A stretch of DNA of 64,000 nt, from contig NC_085124.1 of assembly GCF_030269925.1 (NCBI RefSeq), forward strand, positions 14,074,001 to 14,138,000, given 5' to 3'. A program made the translations under genes and the position numbers. Below are positions 24,071 to 34,686 of this stretch, piece by piece; within the stretch, counting starts at the first letter, position 1; every line of letters starts with the position of its first letter. This DNA is from Bombyx mori. Taxonomy: Eukaryota; Arthropoda; Insecta; Lepidoptera; Bombycidae. The notes below the pieces were generated by a model. The model did not search any database. It was not told the origin of the DNA and worked only from the letters and a program-made list of their open reading frames with translations.

Positions 24071-24440
24071 GTGTGTGTGTCCGCTCCGACGCACGACTGG
24101 AGTTTACTGGATATAAAAAATTAAACGAAACAATACGAGAAATAGTTCTATATTACGACAACACGATACACTACAGATTATTAACAAATTAACGAGACAC
24201 AAAACAAACGACTAACAAATATATGAAAATACAATAATGAGAGAAACGCGCGATCAGTACGAGGCTTTGTGGCGGACTGCCGGCGCAGCAGCCCGGCGTC
24301 ACCTGCGATAACGCATTTCGTGTGACATGCGCAATCAGGCGCATAACGCATTTCGTGTGACATGCTAGTACGATTTTGGTCCCCATAATTTTCATACCCC
24401 GGGCCTATATATGTAAATCGATTCTAAAGGAGTAAACTCC
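24071..24440. repeat. 370-bp repeat, copy 1 (possible solo LTR)
   Basis: Identical base for base, by reading, to 38424-38793 while both flanks differ, so it is a recently moved unit. It starts right after the A-run of a Bm1 and is followed by a second A-run. If one terminal base is shifted it begins TG and ends CA, as LTRs do. Inside, a 20-bp direct repeat (TAACGCATTTCGTGTGACAT) occurs twice, and GGAGTTTACT near the left mirrors AGTAAACTCC at the right end. The short open frames inside are not thought to be genes. Confidence 0.7.
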
Positions 24441-24647
24441 AAAAAAAAAACGAAACGTAAAATCTAGAAATAATTTTAATAGAAAAATTAGATGGCAGTT
24501 AGCACAATATTTAAATGTCGATGAATTACAACACCTTAGTCGCCCATGAAAACTAAAGTATTCGAAATGTCAGAACAATAAAAACGCGAGATTAAACCGT
24601 CAAAGTAGTATTAATTACGTCTACAGCTCACGAAAATCTAAGAAAAC

Positions 24648-25083
24648 TAGTGGCCCCGCAGTAGTCGAAATTCGACTATAATTAATTGAAATTATAAGTT
24701 TGAACATTATCATGGTTCTATTGTCAAAGACTATTTATTGTACTTCTATAATCATAGATTTCGCTAAGACTACACTTTAGACAAATATTAACAAAGACAA
24801 ACAATATTTAATCTATTCTCAATTTGACCACAGAGGTCAAGAACAAAAGTTTGATAATAAATAGTATGCATGCGTGTGTGCGTCAAATACATGGTATGTA
24901 GTGTGTGTAATGTTTTCTTTATTGATTTTATCTATCTTTTATGCATTATTTTAAAAAAAATATTAGCATTGTGCACTTGTTCTCTATATATTTTCTATAA
25001 GTGTGGAAAATTTCATACTCCTCCGTCCGCGCAATTTTCGTAAAAAGGGATACAAAGATTTTGCTTCACGTATTAATATATAG
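24648..25083 (-). mobile_element. Helitron-like element, CGTATTAATATATAGA family
   Basis: On the minus strand it begins TCTATATATTAATACGTGAA and ends GACTACTGCGGGGCCACTAGT, so both a TC start and a CTAGT end with a short hairpin are seen. Two relatives lie at 10.47 and 36.48 kb. Confidence 0.72.
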
Positions 25084-25882
25084 ATGCTCTAATCCCATAG
25101 GCATAATAACGCGAAAGAGGCCAATCGCTTTATATGGTACATGGTTTCGAAGTCTCGGTTTTATTGCACAACGGCATTTCCAATTGCCACTGTCTGATGG
25201 TAATGCACATCGTAAGACCGCAAAGGTAGGCACCATCGCCCTGGATATGTTTGCCGCGAAACATTCATGCCTTGTGGTTTATCGAGAGTTTCTCTTCAGG
25301 TGGGTCATGTCTTGTTTATCAAAAAATTATGAATGAAAACCTCTGAGGTGAAATACTTTCTAACTGGGAACCGTTCCAATGGGCTCATATTACGTAATTG
25401 GACTAATGCTTCACCCGTACCATTTCACTTTGTTCTCGGAGACTTTCTCCGGAAAATATCGCGGGCTTGGCACACGATCGCTGTCCCGCCACATAAGGGT
25501 GGCGTCCGATATTTGCCAACTCGTCGGTTGGAGCTTTTTCGTGTGTAACGTATGACCGAGTTCACAAGTGAAATGGATTCCCTCGTAGTGAATACCACGG
25601 GCTATTTGGGGCGCTCGTGTTACCTTGAAGGCTGTTTGTCGATTTGGATGGCGAAGATTGATCGGGGACGTGCGCACTTTGAAATTCTTTCATGATGTTT
25701 ACCCTGTGGATTTTGATATTGTTAGACTGCGTATGGTTGTAGTAATGGTGTTAAAAGGTGAGCATTCGTGACCACATTTGATACTTAGAAGAAGCGAGAT
25801 AATTTTGAAAGAGTGTGACGTCGTTTCCCACGCTACCTGCTGTTAACCTGGTAATATAGAAGACACTGTGGTACATTCTGCG
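25084..25882. other. Unassigned DNA with a minus-strand frame
   Basis: A Bm1-like remnant (GGCACCATCGCCCTGGATAT) lies near 25229. The 88-codon minus frame 25411-25677 is GC-rich but matches nothing recognised. Confidence 0.4.
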
Positions 25883-25992
25883 AAACATTGATCTAGCTAG
25901 GGCTAATGTTGGCAAATTCTCTCAGGTTGAACTCGTCCACGCGTAGCTAGAATAGCCACGTAAGCTACCAGCGAATAAGTAGGAAAAAAAAC
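25883..25992 (+). mobile_element. LINE-A tail, truncated
   Basis: Last ~110 bp of the family (GGCTAATGTTGGCAAATTCT onward) with a short A-run. A further scrap, GGGCTAGTGTTAGCAAATTC, follows at 26047-26066. Confidence 0.65.
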
Positions 25993-26077
25993 TAAAAGTC
26001 AAGTAGGTGATGATGTGACACTTTTACTTCAGCACAACGTTTAGTAGGGCTAGTGTTAGCAAATTCTAACACTAACG

Positions 26078-26218
26078 TTTTTATTTTTTTATTGCATTGA
26101 TGGATGGACGAGCTCACAGCCCACCTGGTGTTAAGTGGTTACTGGAGCCCATAGACATCTACAACGTAAATGCGCCACCCACCTCGAGATATAAGTTCTA
26201 AGGTCTCATAGTATAGTA
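26078..26218 (-). mobile_element. Bm1 SINE, truncated
   Basis: TTTTATTTTTTTATTGCATT to AAGGTCTCATAGTATAG. Confidence 0.82.
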
Positions 26219-26368
26219 ACCTTCACGTAACTGGAATAACCTCTTAGACTACTAGCGAATAGTAATGAAAAAGAAAAGAATAGAGGAAAAAAAGAATAGC
26301 AAAAGCGGTAGAGTAAAAAAATAGAAGACAACTTGCATATGATAGTTTACATGGTGCATTACTTTTGG

Positions 26369-26629
26369 TACCGGTCACCGTCCTCGTCGAACCCATCGCC
26401 TGCGACGAAGGGCTCGACGAGCGAATTAACTCATAGACACAGCCCACTGAGTTTCTCGCCGGATCTTCTCCTCAGTGGGTCGCGTTTCCGATTCGGTGGT
26501 AGATTCTGCGAAGCACTGCTCTTGCTATGGTTGGCATCACTCCGCTTTGAGCCCCGTGAGCTCACCTACTAGTTAAGGTTACGCTGAAATAGCCTCTCAA
26601 GGCTATCAGCTTAGGTAGCAAAAAAAAAA
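26369..26629 (+). mobile_element. LINE-A tail with end of RT frame
   Basis: Starts inside the coding end (CCGGTCACCGTCCTCGTCGA), passes the equivalent of the RT stop and the hairpin (with an extra CTC in one arm), and ends in an A-run. Very close to the 45.6-kb copy. Confidence 0.82.
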
Positions 26630-26807
26630 GCTTTTGGTCCAAACATTCCTAAAATTATTACGCTTCGTTTGCGGCGTCATTTGTCTTTAATTAACACAAC
26701 TTTTCTATACATACCTTACAATGAACTAAACTTGAACTCAAATTTATGAGTTTACTGTTAGAGCATTTTGTGAGGACGCATTTCGTTTGGGCGTTTCAAA
26801 GCGAGTT

Positions 26808-26911
26808 TTTTCACAGCCCATCTGGTATTATGTAGTTACCGGGGCCCATAGACATCTACAACTTAAATGCCGCTACCCACCTTAAGATATGAGTTCTAAA
26901 GTGTAAACAAG
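26808..26911 (-). mobile_element. Bm1 SINE, degenerate
   Basis: TCACAGCCCATCTGGTATTA to AGATATGAGTTCTAAAG; no tail. Confidence 0.6.
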
Positions 26912-27738
26912 TGGCGATATACAAATTTATTAACTATTATGACTGCTGTGAGCAAACGTCAGTCCACTCCACCATATTTCGCCTACCGTCCCCCAACCTG
27001 TAGGCGGAAATCCGGCAAATTCAACCTGCCAAAAAATACAATTACATTTAACAGAACACAAATTATTCTTTAACAAGTTTTGTTTTAGGAAAAACGTTCC
27101 GAAATTTTGAAATTACCCCCTCGGATGCAACGAAAAATAAATATTCATCTAATATTAAAGGTATTTTACGCAATTACCATTGTCCACGTCAACTTGTCAC
27201 TTCGCTCGGCTTGCGGCGCCTTTGAAATATTACGTTTTGATTTCGTAATTTTCCCTGTCAACAAAATCTTTTCAACGTTCCCTAAAAAATAATTTGTGAC
27301 GAAGCGAACTCGTGAAAGCGTTGTAAGGAAAAACGAAGTTGGTCTGTGTTTTAATTCTTTTTACGTAATTGTTTATTTATTTTTGTTTTTGCTGTTAATT
27401 GCTAATTATGAGATTTCGTGTTAATGACTAACTTTTCATATTGTACACAAAAAGCCTTTTAATTTCAGTGTGCTTTGTTAATTATTTTAAATAGTACTTT
27501 AAAGCTTTTGTGCAATTAATTTAGAAACGAGAAAAAAATATCAAAATTTGTTTTTTTTTTTTTATTTCTCTAAAAATAACGACGGAGATATGAAAATAGC
27601 TTTCCGACTCGTATTTTTACTGGCGTAGCTAGATGTCTAGATGAGCTCAAGGTTCGCTTGATGATAAGTTCATACCGATTCATGATGTCAAGGTAATAAC
27701 GGCCACCGTAAAGTGGAATTTATGTACGATGCAGAAAC

Positions 27739-27770
<32 letters not shown>

Positions 27771-28354
27771 GGTTGTCTCAAACCACACTTCATTACCGCT
27801 ATAAGATAAGTATTAGGTATTAAATGAAACAGCTATAAATTAATGATGAATAAGTAGTTATGGCTCCAGGCAGTCGGAATTCGTGTCTTTTGATAGCGGT
27901 TGGTCTGTGGACATCAGCAAGGAGCACAGAAAGGGATATGTCTACCGAACTTAGACTGGATCGTGTGAAGTTCTTAAACTTAAATATATAACTATAGTGA
28001 GAAAGGTTTAATTACGAAATCGCTAGTCTTGAAAATTAAGATTATTAACGTTAACTCGAAGCCGAGCATTTTAGATGTGAATTATTAACTAAAATCAAGA
28101 TAAGCTTTTGAGACTCATTAACGTACTGTAAATTAAGCTTAATGAAGGTTTAAACCCGTGAGCGTTTCAGAGAAATACCAACAATAAGCTCGATTCTAGT
28201 TAAAGCTTTTCTACATGAACGGTGTTTCGAAAGCTTAATTTCTCAGTAAAAAGGTTTGTTAAAAGCGTGCGAAAGTTGTATTTAATGTGAATGTAATATA
28301 TAAATTGTGTATGTATTCGTAACTTAATAATTTCATTGCACCTACCACTATTTA
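26912..28354. other. Unassigned AT-rich DNA
   Basis: Contains the (GA)n run and little else. A Bm1-like trace may lie at 27620-27690. Confidence 0.5.
27739..27770. repeat. (GA)n microsatellite
   Basis: Near-pure GA run with one ATAGA interruption. Confidence 0.9.
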
Positions 28355-28453
28355 CTCTGCACTACCTTTGGTTGACTGGTAGAGAATGCCTTAGGCATTA
28401 AGTCCGCCAATGTAAAAATTTACATGAAGTGTAATAAATAAATAAAATAAATT
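28355..28453 (+). mobile_element. LINE 3' tail (TTGGTTGACTGG type)
   Basis: CTTTGGTTGACTGGTAGAGA, GCCTTAGGCATTAAGTCCGC and a terminal AATAAATAAATAAA run match a tail widely dispersed in Lepidoptera. No coding part is attached. Confidence 0.6.
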
Positions 28454-28635
28454 GTGCCAGTGTTCTGATGTATAAGTCATCAAAATATCTCTAAACTTTA
28501 GACTACATTTATTATATTTGTTTATTACTTAGTTTTACTTTGTGTTAAGGGTAATTAAAATTACTTTCTACGGTTTAATATCGCCTTTATTATCAATATT
28601 ATTATTTTCGAACACTTTATACAGTTTTCGTGTAT

Positions 28636-28869
28636 TCTTTTATTGCTTCGATAGGTGGATGATCTCATGATCTACCTGGTGTTAAGTGGTTACCGGAGCC
28701 CATAGACATCTACAACGTACATGCCGCCACCCGCCTCGGAGCATGAGTTCTAAGTTCTTTTACAGATAACAGCTGACGATCCTTCAAACCGAAGCGCATT
28801 ACTGCTTTACGATGGGAGCAGGGTGGTGGTACCTACTCGTGCGGACTCACAAGACGTCCTACCGTCAGT
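28636..28869 (-). mobile_element. Bm1 SINE, diverged
   Basis: TTCTTTTATTGCTTCGATAG to CAAGACGTCCTACCGTCAGT. Confidence 0.78.
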
Positions 28870-28884
28870 AAGAACTGTCAAGAA

Positions 28885-29030
28885 CGATTGCGCTGTGTTA
28901 AGTGACCACCGTAGCCCATGGACATCAAACGCGAATACCGCCCGCTCACCTTGAAACATAGGTTGAAGTCTCGATTGAATTATAACTACTGTTCCACCGA
29001 TACCTATCCATGCAGGTTTACATTACGCCA
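28885..29030 (-). mobile_element. Bm1-like SINE, very degenerate
   Basis: GTTAAGTGACCACCGTAGCC and CTCACCTTGAAACATAGGTT follow Bm1 order directly behind another Bm1. Confidence 0.4.
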
Positions 29031-29666
29031 CCAAAAATTCTGAATAAATTCTGAAGGTTAGGTTTTATCACGCGATACACGTCAAGTACATATCTCTTTT
29101 TTTAGTTGAATTTTTTATCTAGTTCTCTATTTTTTAGTTGAATTTTCTATAAGAGCGTATTTTGTTAGTTTTTTTAAACTATTATGTAATTTTAACTTTA
29201 GTGGTGTCTCGTATCTTTGTGTATTATTTTGTCCATTTTCCTTATGCTTAACACACTTCGCTCTAAACCTCTTTGACATGTATTGATTTGATTCATGACT
29301 TGTGTAGAGAATTTCCAGGTCTGACCTCCATAAGTTAAGTCTTAAGATGTTATAATAACCTTATATAAATAAGCACCGCACAGGAGTACAGTTAGCGATA
29401 AAATAAAGAATTGCTTTAAATGTAATCAGTACAGTCGGCGCCAGTCGTCGCGGCGCCTCTCAGCGTCTACGTACTGGACATATTCTATGGGTTGTGATAA
29501 AACAGTTCTTGATGAGGACAACTAGAGCTTTTTTTTTTTAATAGCCATCGTTAATGACATTTATATGAAATGCGATGCTCATGGTTCCGGTTTGCATATT
29601 CAATGACCCAAGTTAGGATTTCCTGTGTATTCTGGATACCAAAAATACACATTTTTAATAATAACT

Positions 29667-29914
29667 TTACTGGTAGGGCGTCTTGTGAGTCCGCACGGGT
29701 AGGCACCACCACTCTGACTATTTCTGACGTGAAGCAGTAATGCGTTTCGGTTTGAAAGGGCGGGGCAGCCGTTGTACTGTTAAAAGTGGGAGCTTGCAAC
29801 TCATGTCTCAAGATGAGTGGTGGCGTTTACGTTGTAGATGTCTATGTGCTCCGGTCACCACTTCACACCGGGTGGGCCGTGAACTCGTCCACTAGTCTTA
29901 GCAATAAATAAAAT
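29667..29914 (+). mobile_element. Bm1 SINE, 5'-truncated
   Basis: TTACTGGTAGGGCGTCTTGT to CTTAGCAATAAATAAAA. Confidence 0.85.
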
Positions 29915-30093
29915 ATATCAAAGTGGGTAATGGTGGATATGGCCATTTAATGGTCCGCACAACGTGATGGTCAATATGAAGTCGCTTTGGCAGACGATTC
30001 TTACCATTCCCGGCTCTACTCATAGCTTGGACGCTCTGGCGAAAAACGCGAGGAAGTCGACTAGTCGGCCCTTTAAATCTGTCCTCGGTCTTT

Positions 30094-30273
30094 GTTTTTT
30101 ATTGCTTGGACGAGCTCACTGTCCACCTGGTGTTAAGTGGTTACTGAAGCCCATAGACATCTACAACGTAAATGCGCCACCCACCTTGAGACATAAGTTC
30201 TAAGGTCTCAGTATAGTTACAACGGCTGCCCCACCCTTACCCGCGCGGACTCACATGATGTCCTACCACCAGC
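30094..30273 (-). mobile_element. Bm1 SINE with internal deletion
   Basis: TTTTTTATTGCTTGGACGAG to TGATGTCCTACCACCAG; the GAAACGCATTACTGC part is missing. Confidence 0.82.
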
Positions 30274-31569
30274 CAATCTATCATCATTTATCATCCCCAG
30301 TTCAGTGGAAGGGAAGACACCTCGCGCGCCGCTTCTTCAAGCGAATTACGCAGAAGATTTGGCATTTAGCCCAACGAAAAAAATAAATCCATTTCAGCTT
30401 GAGAAATGGGCTCTTTACACCCTGTATAAAACAATTCAGCAGTCGGTACGTAAACGTAGATCGTTGTCTCGAACACTCTGCGTCGCGCTGGCTCTACGTG
30501 TCGTGCTGTATAAAGCTCTCCGGGTCGCTCCGAGACGATTTATAACTTTAACTTTGTTTGTTTTATAGGATACAACGTTTTGCTCTTGAGTTGCATCATA
30601 AATAATACATTGTTACATTTTCAGTGTTCGAGCGTGTATTTGCTTTCTAATTTTGATATAATTTCGCAGATTTCGAGTTTTGTAATAACTTTTTATTAAT
30701 AAAATTTGGTTGGCATCGTAGCAATGTTTTCAGTTTGTCTTTATTTGGCTTTAATTTTCACAATAAAGCGTAAGTAGAATCTGCGACATCATTATTGCGA
30801 AGTTTTCTTTGAGGATTGATCACAAATGTTCTGTACTGAACGTGTTCACAACCCTCCTGGTGTTTAGTGGTTAGCAAAGCCCATAGAACCTATTTTGAAT
30901 CAAGAGATGTAATCCTGCGACGGTAGGTGCCATCGTTCTGTTTTTAGCTGCGTTCTAATCTTTCCTTTTACCAAGGAAGGTAGCTACGCTTACGAGCCTT
31001 TTGGTTACTTACGGACGTTATCCAAGTTATGTCATCGGGACTATGATCTCGTTTCCTGATCTACATTAAAAATAAACATTATTTATTGATCTAAGAACAA
31101 AACTTAAAAGGAAAACAACACGATCTATCCTTTAATTCTCCAGGCAGGCTGTCTGAAGCAGCCGGCGCCGTGTCGAGATGTGTCCGAACCTTTATTGCTT
31201 GTCATATTTGACACCTCCGATATTACGTAAGGCAACAGGTCTTGTTGCGTTCGTACAGGAGCCTCAAGGAGTTCCGAATGTATTTTTATTTGGTGGGGCG
31301 TATTATAATCCGCACAGGTGGTTATTGCTGTCTGGTTTTTGAGGCGAATACTTTGTATATGAATGTTTCGTGGCAGGATAATGCTGTCTACACGTGTAGT
31401 CTCACTTGTGATTCGTCACGGGTGACGTAATTTTTTTATTTTGTTTAGTAACAAATGGCGGTTTTGCTCGTATTAAATATGCGATTTAGAAAGAACGTTC
31501 CTTTTTCCAGAGCTAAACGGATGCTCGTGTTATTCTCTGGTGCATATAGTGTTTACCGATGTTTATGAT
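30274..31569. other. Unassigned DNA
   Basis: Open frames at 30305-30568 and 31242-31430 show no domain. 29031-29666 is also unassigned. Confidence 0.45.
30833..30895 (-). mobile_element. Bm1-like scrap
   Basis: TTCACAACCCTCCTGGTGTT then AGCAAAGCCCATAGA resembles the Bm1 tail region. Confidence 0.4.
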
Positions 31570-31808
31570 TAGCAGGCTAAAGTGGCAGTGGGTAGGCGAT
31601 ATAACGCGAAGATCGGACTGCCGATGGTGCAGAAAGGTTCTTGAGTGGAGACCATGTACTGAGCAACCTTAGTGTGGGACGCCCTCCTACCAGATGGACC
31701 GATGACCTAGTAACAATTGCGGTCTTGTTGGATGTAGGTGGCAACGTACTGGAGATCGATTGGAAAGGCTTATGTTCAGCAGCTATAGACTGAGATGATG
31801 ATGATGAT
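31570..31808 (+). mobile_element. RTE-type LINE 3' end, degenerate
   Basis: Contains the decayed coding end that in RTE LINEs reads GRPPTRWTDD (GACGCCCTCCTACCAGATGG here), ending with a (GATGAT)n tail at 31790-31808. Confidence 0.65.
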
Positions 31809-31984
31809 GCTGTTTGGATACCTTTGGAGCTTTAGCGGCATGTGGGACCCCCAAGATGGTCGAGATAATGCATAGAGTGACTACATTGCAGTCCTACGAA
31901 AATACGATGCCCGCCCCGCAGAGGTAGTTACCGCAGTTAACAGCGCAACCAGACCTGCGTCTCTCCTAGTTTGTTTTTCTTTTT

Positions 31985-32340
31985 TTTCCCTACCTTTTCT
32001 AGTAAGCTCGAGGGGTTCTGCGTACTAGATCCGCAGAAGAAGTAGGTGAGCTCACAGGGCTCTAGTCTAAGGACGTTGCTAACTTTAGTACATACTAGCA
32101 AGAGCCGTGCTTCGCGGAATCTACCACCGGATCGGAAACGCGATCCACTGAGGAGATCCGGCGAGAAACTCAGTGGGCTGTCTCAGTGTCTGTGGCTTAA
32201 CTTATTACTCCCCGAACCCTTCTTCGCAAGCGGCTTCGACGAGAACGGTGACTGGTGCTTGTGGTACCTAAAATTAGTGGATCGGCGGGATCCGAAATTA
32301 CGTGCTTAAGGCGACGTCGACTGTTCAGTCTGCAGGATCG
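31985..32340 (-). mobile_element. LINE-A tail with C-terminal RT codons
   Basis: Minus-strand copy beginning at a T-rich run, including the hairpin (near 32147-32180) and about 150 bp of the basic RT C-terminus up to GGCGACGTCGACTG. Confidence 0.75.
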
Positions 32341-33509
32341 AGTAGTAGTTTCCGGCCGCCACGAGAGGGTTTTCGTATCGTGCCGCTTTCTCGAAATGTC
32401 ACGTATTAGTGACAATATCTAAGCTTAGATTTTTTTCTTCCACATATTTTAAGGTAGGTAATATTTTGTAACGGGAATTTTAATTCAACATCCTGTATAT
32501 ATTCATAATGGCATTTACTGTGGTATCTACAACTTCTTTTGTTGCGAGTCGAAGTACGAAACTTTTATAACGTTCTAATTACAAGGGGCATTAACAAAGT
32601 TTAGGTCTGCGCATGCGCTGTGCTTACTTTACGATGAAAATAAAATTCGACCTCCGCGGCTTACAGCAAACGTTTCAAAGCAAATTAATCCTTATTTAAC
32701 TATCGTTAAGGAATAAATTCGTTTTCGTTTTGTTAGTATCTACTTTTGTAATGCTTTTTAAGTAAGAAGTCGTTTCTTATATAGAAATAAGGTCTAATTT
32801 TATTTGAATCTATTTATATAGGTATGTAGGCAGATGTGAGGAGTTATTTTACAATAAAATGTGGTTATTATACAAAAGTTTACATATTTTGTAATTCCTG
32901 TACTAGGTTTTAGTTACACAAATGCTTGCTCATTGCTGGCTCATAAGCATCAGCTATCGGTTCGGAACTACAAACATACTAGTGGCAGGCAGAGGTAGGT
33001 AAACGTAGGTGAATTGACTGTGCTCCTGCCATTACTGACATTTCTTCTTTGTCTCCATTTTATTCCACTAGGTGGGGTCGACACAGCGAATATTTCTATT
33101 CCATTATCTTCTATCAGCGGTCATCTCAACACTCACTCCTCTCTCTCTCATATCGTCATTCACACACTCCATCCATGTCTTCTTCGGTCGACCTCTTCCC
33201 CCCCCCCCCCTCTTACCATTACCATTTCCATACATTTTTTAGTAACATGCATCGCTTCTCTACTAAAAAAAATCACTACAAAACTAGTCCTTAGTTGACA
33301 AATAATTATTTAAAGGCCGTCGCGATGCGTAGATATGAGCTCAATGATGGACCAAGAGTTGCCAGGTATGATCATAGTAGATCGGTGCATTAAGCGAACT
33401 AGAGTCTACAGGCCGCACAAAACTATCAAATATACTGACTGGATCTGACTGAGCTGAGATGTCAGTAATTCTATCGGTTACATGATTAATGGTAATACCA
33501 CAACAACGT
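32341..33509. other. Unassigned DNA
   Basis: AT-rich, with a CT-rich low-complexity block at 33040-33240. Confidence 0.5.
33194..33211. repeat. C-rich homopolymer
   Basis: A run of about twelve C in a pyrimidine-rich stretch (33040-33240). Open frames there are low-complexity and not believed. Confidence 0.8.
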
Positions 33510-33770
33510 AATCTCTATATATGAAAATGAATTGCTGTTCATTAGTATCCCTAAAACTCGAGAACGGCTGGACCGATTTGGCTAATTTTGGTCTTGAAAT
33601 ATTTGTGGAAGTCCAGAGAAGGTTTAAAAAAGAAAAATCAATATGAAAATGGTCGGAATTAAATAAAAATAAAATTTTTGTTTTTCCTTTGATGTGTCCC
33701 TCATCGGACGGATTCCTTTTGTCTTTTATTTATCGATTGAGGCACTACGAAGTCTGCCGGGTCAGCTAGT
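33510..33770 (+). mobile_element. Helitron-like element, CCGGGTCAGCTAGT family
   Basis: TCTCTATATATGAAAATGAA to GAAGTCTGCCGGGTCAGCTAGT. Directly followed by a second, different Helitron-like element. Confidence 0.8.
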
Positions 33771-34070
33771 CTTATATATAAAATTCTCATGTCACAATGT
33801 TAGTTACCATAATCCTCTGAAACGGTTTGACCGATTTTTATGAAATTTCATATGAATGTTCAGTAGGTCTGAGAATCGGCTACTATCTATTTTTCATACC
33901 CCTAAGTGATAAGACTTGTCCACCCCTAACATTTATTTTTTGGACAATTTTTTTGTAATAATGGGTCATTATGTGGTTAAATGAGGTTTTGTTATTTATT
34001 TATTTTCTACACTAGAAATTCCCTAGAAATCTTATATATGGCAAAACAACGTTGGCCGGGTCAGCTAGTG
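33771..34070 (+). mobile_element. Helitron-like element, second family
   Basis: TCTTATATATAAAATTCTCA to ACAACGTTGGCCGGGTCAGCTAGT. It shares the last ~14 bp with the previous element but has an unrelated interior. Confidence 0.72.
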
Positions 34071-34391
34071 TACATAAAAACTAGTGTTTGTAGATGATAT
34101 CGCGATGTTTGAATTTACACATTACTTTTTGGATGGTAGGCAACAAAGAAATTGAATTGCGAGAATCAATTTTTCCGTCTCATCCGATTCTAATCTCAAA
34201 GATGTATTTAGGATGTTGGACTTGTGGATAGAATGTTCCCCTCTGTGTACTCTCCCGTCCATTCCACTGGGAGTAGTGCGGGTAAGTTTGCAATGACACC
34301 TACATCCTTCGTCATTTATCACTCCAACTGCAATCCAAATAGAAAACTCTGTTTATTTTGTAAGAGTGAAATGTAAATCTTCGGAGATAAA

Positions 34392-34686
34392 TCTATCTAT
34401 ATATATAAAAATGAATTGCTGTTCGTTAGTCTCGCTAAAACTCGAAAACGGCTGGACCGGTTTGGCTAATTTTTGTCTTGAATTATTTGTAGAAGTCCAG
34501 AGAAAGTTTAAAAGGTAGATAAATATGAAAATGCTCGGAATTAAATAAGAATAACAATTTTGTTTATCCTTTTTGATGTGTCCCCCGTCGGACGGATTCA
34601 TTTGTTTGTTTTAAGTATATTTTATACAAAAGTTAGATCTTTTATTTTTCGATTGAGGCACTACGAAGTCTGCCGGGTCATCTAGT
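34392..34686 (+). mobile_element. Helitron-like element, CCGGGTCAGCTAGT family
   Basis: TCTATCTATATATATAAAAA to GAAGTCTGCCGGGTCATCTAGT; close to the 33.5-kb copy. Confidence 0.8.

Noticed and set aside
24181..24395. Identical short frames at 24.2 and 38.5 kb as a conserved small gene
   Set aside because: Identity comes from the duplicated 370-bp repeat; overlapping frames are both low in support.
33014..33298. Pro/Ser/Thr-rich frames
   Set aside because: Low-complexity CT-rich DNA with a C-run; typical spurious open frames.
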